A DNA stretch of 9,931 bases. It comes from DASUAO01 sp046484625. Its GTDB lineage: Bacteria; Actinomycetota; Acidimicrobiia; IMCC26256; PALSA-555. Position 1 is the stretch's first letter. Every line of letters begins with the position of its first letter. Of this stretch, positions 1-5,897 are shown in pieces. The stretch spans positions 1-9,931 of the forward strand of contig JAWOIO010000183.1 in assembly GCA_046484625.1 (NCBI GenBank). Direction: 5' to 3'. A model generated the notes under the pieces. It was not told the DNA's origin. It did not search any database and saw only the letters and a list, made by a program, of their open reading frames with translations. A program made the translations under genes and the position numbers.

Positions 1-744
1 CACACGCGCCTGGGCGACCGCGCCGACGCTCGGGACGTCGTCGGCGGTGCGCTGCATGGCGGCTTCGTGGTGCCGACCCCGGGCGTCGGGCGCCACCATC
101 ACCCGCGCGCCCGCGAGGCGGGCCCGCCAACAGAGGTCGAGATCCTCGGATCCGGGGGACGTCTCGGGGTCGAACCCCTCGAGCTCCCGGAACAGGTCGG
201 CGCGCACGAGCATTGCCACACTCGGCACGTAGAAGACGTCGCGCACGCCGTCGTGCTGCTCCTGATCGAGCTCCCCGGGCTCGATGCCCGTGTGGGACCC
301 CCCGAGCCGGTCGATCGCCCGACCCACCTCCAGCAGGACCCGGGGGTCGTCGGCGTTCACGAGCTTCGGCCCGACGATGGCCGCGTTCGAGCGGTAGGCC
401 TCACCGACCATCACCTGGACCGCGTCCGGGTCCAGGACGACGTCGTCGTGACAGACCAGCAGGAAGGCAGCCCGGTCGGCGGCGGCCAGGACCTCGTTCG
501 CCGCCGCGGCGAAGCCCGGACTCTCGTCGAGGCGGCGGACGAAGGCGGACGGCGCCACGGCCGCGATCCGCGGGGACACGTCGACCCGGGAGCCGGCGTC
601 GACCACGAGCACCGTGAGCGCCGGGTAGTCCTGGGCCACCAGTGCGGCCAGGGCCTCCTCGAGGAACGGCCCGGGGTTGCACGTGACCATGACCGCGACC
701 ACCGGCGGTGCGCCTGCGCCGGGAGAGGGAGCCGCCGTCGTCAT
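1..744 (-). CDS. Family 2 glycosyltransferase, N-terminal part (runs off left edge)
   Basis: The frame is open from an ATG at 744 to the window edge (248 residues, no stop), so the protein is longer. Residues 15-110 are a GT-A nucleotide-sugar domain: a first strand (VVAVMVTCNPGPFLEEAL), a second with VVDAG at 47-51, and CHDDV at 98-102 as the DXD-type metal/nucleotide site. GFDPETSPGSEDLDLCWR (190-207) is the acceptor and catalytic-base region (ED..LCWR) typical of rhamnosyl- or galactosyltransferase-like GT2 enzymes, so it should transfer a sugar from an NDP-sugar to an envelope glycan. ATG 744 is the first in-frame start after an in-frame TGA near 788 and has no Shine-Dalgarno, which suits a very short leader from the -10 at 756-761. 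Large multi-domain GT2 proteins with membrane segments are known in actinobacteria, but that part is not visible here. The sugar and acceptor are unknown. Confidence 0.88.
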   Translation of the reverse strand, partial: MTTAAPSPGAGAPPVVAVMVTCNPGPFLEEALAALVAQDYPALTVLVVDAGSRVDVSPRIAAVAPSAFVRRLDESPGFAAAANEVLAAADRAAFLLVCHDDVVLDPDAVQVMVGEAYRSNAAIVGPKLVNADDPRVLLEVGRAIDRLGGSHTGIEPGELDQEQHDGVRDVFYVPSVAMLVRADLFRELEGFDPETSPGSEDLDLCWRARLAGARVMVAPDARGRHHEAAMQRTADDVPSVGAVAQARV

Positions 745-755
745 CGGAAGGGCGG

Positions 756-761
756 AGCATA
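756..761 (-). promoter_or_regulatory. Probable -10 box for the leftward glycosyltransferase
   Basis: On the minus strand this reads TATGCT, a good match to the actinobacterial TANNNT -10. Its last base is 11 nt before the ATG at 744, which predicts a leader of only about 5 nt and explains the lack of a ribosome binding site at that distance. The -35 region (about 779-784) is poor and lies inside the 776-791 palindrome, so an activator may substitute for it or a repressor may block it. Confidence 0.5.
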
Positions 762-775
762 CCGGCGCTCCTCCC

Positions 776-791
776 CGTGACGTGCGTCACG
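776..791. promoter_or_regulatory. Perfect 7-2-7 palindrome, CRP/FNR-type candidate operator
   Basis: CGTGACG-TG-CGTCACG is a perfect inverted repeat in the divergent intergenic region. It contains GTGA-N6-TCAC, the core of the CRP-family site (TGTGA-N6-TCACA), with C/G instead of T/A at the outer positions. It ends 5 bp before the -35 of the rightward promoter and overlaps the -35 position of the leftward one, so one regulator could act on both genes. The centre is about 48 bp upstream of the predicted rightward start, which is not a classic -41.5 or -61.5 position. The palindrome is seen; the regulator is inferred. Confidence 0.55.
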
Positions 792-796
792 AGTGC

Positions 797-825
797 TTGC
801 AACTGTTATGCAAAATGCGTACGCT
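797..825 (+). promoter_or_regulatory. Sigma70-type promoter for the repeat protein gene
   Basis: TTGCAA (797-802) and TACGCT (820-825) are separated by 17 bp, close to the TTGACA / TANNNT consensus. They lie in an A/T-richer patch that stands out in this GC-rich sequence. Transcription would start near 832, giving a leader of about 80 nt before the ATG at 912. The palindrome at 776-791 is just upstream. Confidence 0.65.
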
Positions 826-898
826 GGCGAGCAGGAGCCCGGGAGTGCACCATCCACCGATCCCGGGTGACCGACCCTCAGCACAGGAACCCAGAGAC

Positions 899-909
899 AG
901 GAAGAGGAG
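899..909 (+). promoter_or_regulatory. Purine-rich ribosome binding site
   Basis: The stretch AGGAAGAGGAG precedes the ATG at 912. It offers AGGA at a spacing of about 9 nt and GAGGAG at 2 nt. It is the only strong Shine-Dalgarno correctly placed before a gene start in this window, and it fixes the start at 912 rather than at the upstream in-frame codons. Confidence 0.7.
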
Positions 910-911
910 CC

Positions 912-1415
912 ATGAGCGAAGTACGCAAGAGCATCCAGGACGCTGCCTACACCGCCGTCGGTGTCGGAGTCCTCGGCGCCCAGGCCGCCGTCGCCCGAGG
1001 CCAGCAGGCCAAGGACGCCTTCGGCACCCGCGCCGACGAGGTCCGGACCACCGCCGAGCACAAGGCGTCGACCGCCCGAACCGAGGCCAAGTCCACCGCG
1101 ACCAAGGTCGCGACCGACACGAAGCAGCGGGTCGAGGCCATCGTCTTCGACGTGCGCGAGCGCGTCGAGCCCGTTGTGGCAAAGATCTCCGAGCGCGTGG
1201 AGCCGCTGATCTCCGACGTGCGCGAGCGGATCGAGCCCGTCATCGACCAGCTGCAGACCAAGGCGCACGAGATCAGCGAGGTCGGCACGGCGAAGGCCCG
1301 CACCTTCCTCGGCCGCCCGTCCACGACCTGGACCGACCCGAAGACCGCCGACAAGAAGACGGCGAAGGCGAGCGCGGGCAAGGCCGGCACGGACAAGGCG
1401 ACCAAGGTCGCCTAG
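912..1415 (+). CDS. Lys/Ala-rich helical repeat protein (HBHA- or apolipoprotein-like architecture)
   Basis: This encodes 167 residues of unknown function. Residues 1-34 form an apolar, Ala/Val-rich helix (AAYTAVGVGVLGAQAAVA) without the charge pattern of a signal peptide. Residues 35-72 are a polar Ala/Thr/Lys helix. Residues 73-116 are four consecutive 11-residue repeats, R-(V/I)-E-P/A followed by apolar and charged positions, as in amphipathic helices of hendecad type. Residues 140-167 are a Lys/Ala/Thr/Gly tail. The order of apolar N-terminus, charged helices and lysine-rich tail recalls the mycobacterial heparin-binding haemagglutinin HBHA and lipid-binding helical proteins, but I cannot show homology. 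It has its own promoter, a strong ribosome binding site, and a hairpin downstream, so it is a single-gene unit and may be well expressed. Surface adhesin, lipid- or membrane-associated protein, or nucleoid-associated protein (basic tail) are all possible. Confidence 0.85.
   Translation: MSEVRKSIQDAAYTAVGVGVLGAQAAVARGQQAKDAFGTRADEVRTTAEHKASTARTEAKSTATKVATDTKQRVEAIVFDVRERVEPVVAKISERVEPLISDVRERIEPVIDQLQTKAHEISEVGTAKARTFLGRPSTTWTDPKTADKKTAKASAGKAGTDKATKVA
1128..1259 (+). repeat. Four in-frame 33-bp repeats (11-residue units) inside the helical protein gene
   Basis: The units are 1128-1160, 1161-1193, 1194-1226 and 1227-1259. They encode RVEAIVFDVRE, RVEPVVAKISE, RVEPLISDVRE and RIEPVIDQLQT. Each begins R-(V/I)-E, and the last three have proline at position 4. 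Units 1 and 3 share their last four residues (DVRE). The DNA copies have diverged at synonymous and non-synonymous positions, so this is an old, selected protein repeat and not a recent slippage event. Confidence 0.85.
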
Positions 1416-1429
1416 GCCCCACCGAGCTT

Positions 1430-1509
1430 CTCGAGCGTCAGGCACCTCGAGCGTCAGGCACCTCGAGCACCAGGCACCTCGAGCACCAGGCACGTCGAGT
1501 ACCAGGGCG
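1430..1509. repeat. Five tandem 16-bp repeats downstream of the helical protein gene
   Basis: The units start at 1430, 1446, 1462, 1478 and 1494. Units 1 and 2 are identical (CTCGAGCGTCAGGCAC), units 3 and 4 are identical (CTCGAGCACCAGGCAC), and unit 5 is degenerate. Units 1-4 each start with the palindrome CTCGAG, so neighbouring units can pair as 6-bp stems with 10-nt loops. The array is non-coding, begins 15 bp after the stop at 1415 and runs into the hairpin at 1508-1536. The paired identity suggests recent expansion by slippage or unequal exchange. Confidence 0.85.
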
Positions 1510-1536
1510 AGGCCCCCGGACAACCCGGGGGCCTCG
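1508..1536 (+). terminator. Strong GC hairpin, probable intrinsic terminator without U-tract
   Basis: A perfect 12-bp stem (1508-1519 with 1525-1536, CGAGGCCCCCGG arm) encloses the 5-nt loop ACAAC. No T-run follows, as is common for actinobacterial terminators. It separates the helical protein gene from cofD and most likely ends the upstream transcript. Because the stem is symmetrical it could act on either strand. Confidence 0.7.
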
Positions 1537-1549
1537 TCGCGCGCTGCTC

Positions 1550-1555
1550 TAACGT
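1550..1555 (+). promoter_or_regulatory. -10 box placed for leaderless cofD transcription
   Basis: TAACGT matches TANNNT and ends 6 nt before the cofD ATG at 1562, so the predicted first transcribed base is the A of ATG. No Shine-Dalgarno is present between the hairpin (ending 1536) and the ATG. The -35 position falls in the 3' arm of the hairpin and shows no consensus, which is usual for leaderless actinobacterial promoters. Confidence 0.55.
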
Positions 1556-1561
1556 CTGACC

Positions 1562-2497
1562 ATGCTGACCGCGCTCGCCGGAGGGGTCGGAGCCGCACGG
1601 TTCCTCGTGGGCCTCGTCGACGTCGTCCCCCCGGAGCACGTCACCGTCGTGGTGAACACGGCCGACGACGACGAGTTCCACGGCCTGTGGGTGAGCCCCG
1701 ACCTCGACAGCGTCACGTACCGCCTGGCCGGGGCCCACAACCCCGAGACCGGCTGGGGCCTCGCCGACGAGACCTTCCGCACGATGGACGCCATCGACCG
1801 CTACGGCGTCCCCACCTGGTTCCGCCTCGGGGACCGCGACCTCGCGACCCACCTGTTCCGCACGCAGCGCCGCCGCGACGGAGCGTCGCTCTCCCAGGTC
1901 ACCGCAGAGATCACCCAGGCGTGGGGCATCCGGGCGCGACTCCTCCCGATGACCGACAACCGGGTCGCGACCCGCATCCGGGTCAGCGGCCCGGCCGGCG
2001 ACGAGGACCTCGCGATGCAGGAGTGGTTCGTCCGCCACCACGCCGAGCCACCGGTCGTCGCCGTGCGCTTCGAGGGCGCGGAGCAGGCGGTCCCGGCACC
2101 GGGGGTCCTCGAGTCGCTCGCGTCCGCCGAGACCATCGTGGTGTGCCCGAGCAACCCGATCATCTCGATCGGCCCGATCCTCGCGATCCCGGGCGTGCGC
2201 GAGCTGCTGGTGGAACGCCGGGACCGCGTGGTCGGGATCAGCCCCATCGTCGCCGGTCGTCCGGTTCGCGGGCCGGCCGATCGACTCATGGGCCCGCTCG
2301 GTCTCGAGGTGTCGAGCGCCGGAGTGGCCGACGCCTATCGCGACTTCTGCTCGACCCTCGTGATAGATCGGGCCGACCGGGACCTCGCGCCCATCATCGA
2401 GGCCATGGGCGTCCGGGTGATCACCACCGACACCGTGATGCGCGATGCCGCGGTCGCCGCAGCACTCGCGCGCGAGACGCTCGCGGCGGTCGCGTGA
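1562..2497 (+). CDS. cofD: 2-phospho-L-lactate / phosphoenolpyruvate transferase CofD (FbiA) of F420 synthesis
   Basis: CofD/FbiA joins the guanylated three-carbon phospho-acid (LPPG, or EPPG in mycobacteria) to FO and releases GMP, giving F420-0 or dehydro-F420-0 in the cytoplasm. The 311-residue length is normal for the family. Visible family motifs are LAGGVGAARF (5-14, phosphate-binding loop), NTADD (32-36) followed by SPDLDS (45-50, metal and FO site region), WFRLGDRDLATHLFR (86-100), PMTDN (129-133), QEWFV (153-157), CPSNPIISIGPIL (195-207) and SPIVAGRPVRGPADRLM (227-243). It is the first gene of a three-gene operon: its TGA overlaps the GTG of cofE by 4 bp. The ATG at 1562 is the only start compatible with the conserved N-terminus, and it seems to be read from a leaderless message. 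Whether phosphoenolpyruvate or phospholactate is used cannot be read from the motifs; an actinobacterial context favours phosphoenolpyruvate. Confidence 0.96.
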   Translation: MLTALAGGVGAARFLVGLVDVVPPEHVTVVVNTADDDEFHGLWVSPDLDSVTYRLAGAHNPETGWGLADETFRTMDAIDRYGVPTWFRLGDRDLATHLFRTQRRRDGASLSQVTAEITQAWGIRARLLPMTDNRVATRIRVSGPAGDEDLAMQEWFVRHHAEPPVVAVRFEGAEQAVPAPGVLESLASAETIVVCPSNPIISIGPILAIPGVRELLVERRDRVVGISPIVAGRPVRGPADRLMGPLGLEVSSAGVADAYRDFCSTLVIDRADRDLAPIIEAMGVRVITTDTVMRDAAVAAALARETLAAVA

Positions 2498-3201
2498 CCC
2501 TCTCCATCATCCCGGTCGCCGGGATCCCCGAGGTCCACGTGGGCGACGAGCTCGCCGACCAGATCGCCGAGGCAGCGCGCGACCAGGACACGCCGCTCCT
2601 CGACGGCGACTGCGTCGTGGTCACCCAGAAGGTCGTGTCCAAGGCCGAAGACCGACTCGTCGCGATCGACCCGAGCGATGCCGACGCCCGGGCCCGCCTC
2701 ATCGAGTCCGAATCGGTGCGGATCGTGCGTAGACGCGACGAGCTCGTGATCTCCGAGACCCGGCACGGATTCGTGTGCGCGAACGCGGGGGTCGACCTCT
2801 CGAACGTCCCCGACGGTGTTGCCGCGCTGCTCCCGCTCGACGCCGATCGCTCGGCCCAGCACATCCGCGACGCGCTCCGCGCCCGCCACGGCGTCGAGGT
2901 CGCGGTGATCGTGTCGGACACGTTCGGGCGCGCGTGGCGGCTGGGGCTCACGGACGTCGCCATCGGTGTCGCGGGGATCGCGGCCGTCGTCGACCTCCGG
3001 GGAACGACCGACGCGGTGGGAAGGGAGCTCCAGGTCACCGAGGTCGCCGTCGCCGACGAGATCGCCGGTGCCGCCGAGCTCGTGATGGGCAAGGCCTCCG
3101 GGATTGCGGCCGCGATCGTCCGGGGCCTCGACCCCACGTGGGCGGCCGACGGTCGGGCCCGGCACCTGGTGCGCCCGGCAGCGCACGACCTGTTCCGATG
3201 A
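2494..3201 (+). CDS. cofE: Coenzyme F420-0:L-glutamate ligase CofE (FbiB N-terminal domain equivalent)
   Basis: CofE adds L-glutamate residues to F420-0 using GTP and a divalent metal. The 235-residue length and motifs fit the family: DGDCVVVTQKVVSKAE (37-52), HGFVCANAGVDLSN (91-104), SDTFGRAWRLGLTDVAIG (141-158), DLRG (167-170), ADE (188-190 region) and VMGKASGIAAAIVRG (197-211). The start is the GTG at 2494, whose bases overlap the cofD TGA; it gives the expected N-terminus (TLSIIPVAGIPEV) and there is no separate ribosome binding site, so translation is probably coupled. The protein stops at 3201 within an ATGA shared with the next gene. In mycobacterial FbiB this domain continues into an FMN reductase domain; here that domain is a separate protein. 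Confidence 0.95.
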   Translation: MTLSIIPVAGIPEVHVGDELADQIAEAARDQDTPLLDGDCVVVTQKVVSKAEDRLVAIDPSDADARARLIESESVRIVRRRDELVISETRHGFVCANAGVDLSNVPDGVAALLPLDADRSAQHIRDALRARHGVEVAVIVSDTFGRAWRLGLTDVAIGVAGIAAVVDLRGTTDAVGRELQVTEVAVADEIAGAAELVMGKASGIAAAIVRGLDPTWAADGRARHLVRPAAHDLFR

Positions 3202-3803
3202 GCGTCCCCACGTTCGTCTCGGCGCGGCGCTCGATCCGTGCGTTCGCGACCACGCCTATCGCGCGCGACCGGCTCGACGCGCTCGTCGAGGCCGCCTGCC
3301 TCGCCCCCGCCCCGCATCACTCGCGCCCTTGGCGCTGGGTGGTCGTCGACACCCCTGCGGCCAAGCACGACCTCGCCGAGGGGATGGGCCGACGATGGAG
3401 GACCGACCTCGCCGCCGACGGGCTGGCCGATGCGCGCATCGCCGAGCTCGTCGACGCGTCCCGCGAGCGGCTCACGGGTGCGCCCGCGCTCCTGCTCGGC
3501 TGCCTCACCTGGGCCGGCCTCGACCGCTACCCGGATCCCGCCCGCGCGCGGGCCGAATGGGGGATGGCACTGCTCTCGCTCGGCGCAGGCGTCGAGAACC
3601 TCATGCTGGCGGCGACCCACGACGGTCTGGCGTCGTGCTGGGTCGCCGCGCCGATCTTCTGCCCCGAGGAAGCAGGCGCGGCGCTCGCGCTCCCGCCCGA
3701 GTGGCTGCCCCACGCGTTGGTGCTCGTGGGCGAACCCGATTCCGGGTACCAGCCACGGGACCGTCCCGATCCCCCTCTCGACGATCTCCGCGTGTTCCGC
3801 TGA
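3198..3803 (+). CDS. FMN-dependent nitroreductase-family protein, stand-alone FbiB C-terminal domain (dehydro-F420-0 reductase)
   Basis: This 201-residue nitroreductase-fold protein starts with an ATG that overlaps the cofE TGA (ATGA). SARRSIRAF (8-16) is the usual FMN phosphate-binding arginine stretch. APAPHHSRPWRW (36-47 region) is a hallmark I recognise from the C-terminal half of mycobacterial FbiB (APAPHHTRP). RWRTDLAADGL (66-76), SLGAGVENLMLAA (127-139) and GLASCWVAAPIFCPEEA (143-159) also match that domain in order. In mycobacteria the domain binds FMN and F420 and reduces dehydro-F420-0. Position and coupling behind cofE support the same role, perhaps as a complex with CofE. There is no Shine-Dalgarno before the ATG. 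A general nitroreductase acting on other substrates is less likely given the motif set and operon. Confidence 0.9.
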   Translation: MSVPTFVSARRSIRAFATTPIARDRLDALVEAACLAPAPHHSRPWRWVVVDTPAAKHDLAEGMGRRWRTDLAADGLADARIAELVDASRERLTGAPALLLGCLTWAGLDRYPDPARARAEWGMALLSLGAGVENLMLAATHDGLASCWVAAPIFCPEEAGAALALPPEWLPHALVLVGEPDSGYQPRDRPDPPLDDLRVFR

Positions 3804-3838
3804 GCGACCGCCGACGCTCCCCGCCGATCAGGCGCGGA

Positions 3839-4780
3839 TCAGGTGCGCGAGCGGATCGAGTCGATCGTGCGGCGCAGCCCGACGTCGAGGTCGGTCCAGG
3901 GCTTCCAGCCGAGATGGATCTCGGCGCGCGACGGATCCAACGCAGAGCGCCGGAGCTCACCGGCGCGTGGGGGTGCGTAGCGCGCCGGTTCGGCGAACCC
4001 CGTCTCGCGCGCCATGGTGTCGAACAGGCGCTGGACGCTCGCCTCGGACCCCGTGCCGATGTTGATGGTCAGGCCGCCGCCCTTCTCGGCCGCTCGGACG
4101 AAGGCGTCGCAGACGTCGTCGACGAACACGAAGTCCCGCGTCTGCTCCCCGTCGCCGTAGATGGTCGGTCGCTCGCCGGCCAGGAGCTTCGCCGAGAAGA
4201 TCGCGATCACCCCCGCCTCGCCGTGCGGGTCCTGCCGCGGGCCATAGACGTTCGCGAGCGCGAGCGTCGTGGAGTCGAGACCCTGCACCTCTCGGTAGTA
4301 GTGGAGGTAGTCGATCACGACCTTCTTCGAGACGCCATAGGGAGACAGCGGGTGCTGCGGGTGCCCCTCGCGGGTCGGGATGGACTCCGGGATCCCGTAC
4401 AGCGTCCCGCCGGAACCGGCGAACACGATCTTGCGGGTCCCGGCCGCGAGCGCGCCCTGGATGACGTTGAGCGAGCCGAGGACGTTCACCTCGGCGTCGA
4501 GCGTCGGACGCTCCACCGACACCACGACGCTCGCCTGCGCAGCCAGGTGGAACACGACCTCCGGCTTCCGATGCTGCAGGTACTCGATCGCCGCTCCCGA
4601 CCGGACGTCGAGCCGCTGAAAGGTGAACCGCCCCTCCCGTTGGGACCGCGCGTCGCTCAGGTTCGCGAGCGTTCCCGAGGACAGGTCGTCGACGACGTCC
4701 ACGTCGTGGCCTTCGGAGAGCAACCGTTCGACGAGGGTCGATCCGATGAAGCCGGCCCCGCCGGTGACGAGCGCGCGCAT
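3839..4780 (-). CDS. NAD-dependent sugar epimerase, GalE-like (extended SDR)
   Basis: This 313-residue extended short-chain dehydrogenase probably epimerises C4 of an NDP-hexose or NDP-pentose. It shows GGAGFIGS (7-14, NAD loop), DVVDDLSSG (28-36), HLAAQ (78-82), a Ser in GSGGTLYG (122-129; relatives usually have SSGG or STGG), catalytic Y148 and K152 (YGVSK), NVYGPRQDPHGEAGV (177-191) and VFVDDV (218-223). The NVYGPRQDPHGEAG and NIGTG segments are very close to actinobacterial UDP-glucose 4-epimerases. The ATG at 4780 is chosen because MRALVTGG is the canonical start; it lies 4 bp after the stop of the pyrophosphorylase gene. It is the last gene of the minus-strand operon. With UDP-xylose made upstream, UDP-xylose/UDP-arabinose epimerisation is an alternative to UDP-glucose/galactose. 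Confidence 0.93.
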   Translation of the reverse strand: MRALVTGGAGFIGSTLVERLLSEGHDVDVVDDLSSGTLANLSDARSQREGRFTFQRLDVRSGAAIEYLQHRKPEVVFHLAAQASVVVSVERPTLDAEVNVLGSLNVIQGALAAGTRKIVFAGSGGTLYGIPESIPTREGHPQHPLSPYGVSKKVVIDYLHYYREVQGLDSTTLALANVYGPRQDPHGEAGVIAIFSAKLLAGERPTIYGDGEQTRDFVFVDDVCDAFVRAAEKGGGLTINIGTGSEASVQRLFDTMARETGFAEPARYAPPRAGELRRSALDPSRAEIHLGWKPWTDLDVGLRRTIDSIRSRT

Positions 4781-4784
4781 CGAG

Positions 4785-5888
4785 TCAGCCTGCCGCTGTC
4801 GGCAACTCGACCTTCGCGCCGACCAGCGCTGCGCTCGCATCCACATAGGCGCCTTCGCCCACGACCGAGCCGCCGCTCAGGACGGCGCGAGGCCCGATCG
4901 TGGCCCGGGGTCCGACGATCGACTCCGCGACCCTCGCGTGGGGTCCGATGCACGCCCCGTCGAGCACGACCGCGTCCTCCACGACCGCTCCCTGCCCGAT
5001 GACGACATCCGCGCCGACGACCGCTCGCTCGACCCGGCTGTGGGCCTCGAGAACCGCACGCGATCCGAGGAGCGTCGGCCCCTCCACCGAAGACGCGTCG
5101 TCGATGGCGGCCCCGAGATCCCACACCGAGTCGTCCCGGGCGACGGCACCGGCGACGGGTGGGGTCCCGAGCTTGCCCGCCACGACGTCCCGGTTGGCTT
5201 CGAGGTACTTGTCGGGCGTGCCGATGTCGAGCCAGTAGTCGTCGGTCCCGGTGGCGAAGAGACGGCCGTGTTGCTCCAGCATCCGCGGGAACGTCTCCCG
5301 CTCGATCGAGACCGTGAGGTCCACGGGGATCCGGTCGAGTACGGACGCCTCCAGGACGTAGGTGCCCGCGTTGATCCAGCTGCTCGGGGCCGTGCCTGGC
5401 GGTGGCTTCTCGACGAACGCGCGCACCTCGCCGTCGTCGGAGGTGGGGACGACACCGAACGCCGACGGGTCCGCGACCCGCGTGAGGTGGATCGTCGCCT
5501 CTGCCTCCCGCGCGATGTGGAACGCGATGAGCTCGCCGAGGTCCAGCGAGGTCAGGACATCGCCGTTGCAGACGACGAACCGCTCGTCGTCGCCGGCTAC
5601 GGCAGCGCCGGCAGCGAATCGGATCGCGCCGGCGGTCCCGAGCGGGTAGGGCTCCACGACGTAGGAGAGCCGGACCCCGGCGTGCGCGTCATCGGGGAAC
5701 CGCGCGCGGAACGCATCGGGGAGGTACCCCAGGGAGAGCACGACCTCGTCGACGCCGTGGGACGCGAGCCACTCGAGCTGACGCTCGAGGAACGGCTGGC
5801 CCGCGATCGGGAGCAACGGCTTCGGGACCGTCGTGGTCAGTGGGCGCAGGCGGGTTCCCTGACCACCGACGAGGACGATCGCTCGCAC
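4785..5888 (-). CDS. NDP-sugar pyrophosphorylase, probable mannose-1-phosphate guanylyltransferase (Rv3264c-type)
   Basis: This 367-residue enzyme joins a sugar-1-phosphate to an NTP with release of pyrophosphate. The N-terminal nucleotidyltransferase domain (1-235) has GGQGTRLRPLT (9-19), PKPLLPI (22-28, the lysine contacts the phosphates), NGDVL (108-112), FVEKP (158-162), INAGTYV (172-178), SIERETFP (194-201) and YWLDIGTPDKY (218-228). Residues 265-345 are hexapeptide-type left-handed beta-helix repeats (IGPHARV, IGPRAVL, VGEGAYV). This two-domain layout and several blocks (GTRLRPLT, DP.AFG.VPT, NAG.YV, DIGTP) match mycobacterial Rv3264c (ManB), and the adjacent WbbL-like gene repeats that synteny. 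GDP-mannose is therefore the favoured product, but nucleotide and sugar specificity cannot be proven from sequence. The start is a GTG at 5888; the preceding gene ends 9 bp upstream. Confidence 0.92.
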   Translation of the reverse strand: MRAIVLVGGQGTRLRPLTTTVPKPLLPIAGQPFLERQLEWLASHGVDEVVLSLGYLPDAFRARFPDDAHAGVRLSYVVEPYPLGTAGAIRFAAGAAVAGDDERFVVCNGDVLTSLDLGELIAFHIAREAEATIHLTRVADPSAFGVVPTSDDGEVRAFVEKPPPGTAPSSWINAGTYVLEASVLDRIPVDLTVSIERETFPRMLEQHGRLFATGTDDYWLDIGTPDKYLEANRDVVAGKLGTPPVAGAVARDDSVWDLGAAIDDASSVEGPTLLGSRAVLEAHSRVERAVVGADVVIGQGAVVEDAVVLDGACIGPHARVAESIVGPRATIGPRAVLSGGSVVGEGAYVDASAALVGAKVELPTAAG

Positions 5889-5897
5889 GCGCCGAAC

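Noticed and set aside
67..780. 237-codon plus-strand open frame at the left end
   Set aside because: It is antisense to the glycosyltransferase whose GT2 motifs (CHDDV, ED..LCWR) are intact; the product is a His/Arg/Gly-rich shadow.
1430..1509. CRISPR-like array
   Set aside because: The 16-bp units are directly adjacent with no spacers, and no cas genes are present; it is a simple tandem repeat.
2421..3713. 430-codon minus-strand open frame opposite cofE and the nitroreductase
   Set aside because: Both genes it opposes have full sets of conserved motifs and overlapping stop/start junctions; the antisense product is low-complexity.
3804..3838. Possible bidirectional terminator in the 35-bp gap between the convergent operons
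   Set aside because: Only a short bulged pairing (CCGCC with GGCGCGG) is visible and no T-run on either strand, so I cannot support a terminator call.
3104..5002. 632-codon plus-strand open frame across the nitroreductase and epimerase genes
   Set aside because: Arg/Pro-rich composition without motifs; it crosses real genes on both strands, and its start lies inside cofE.
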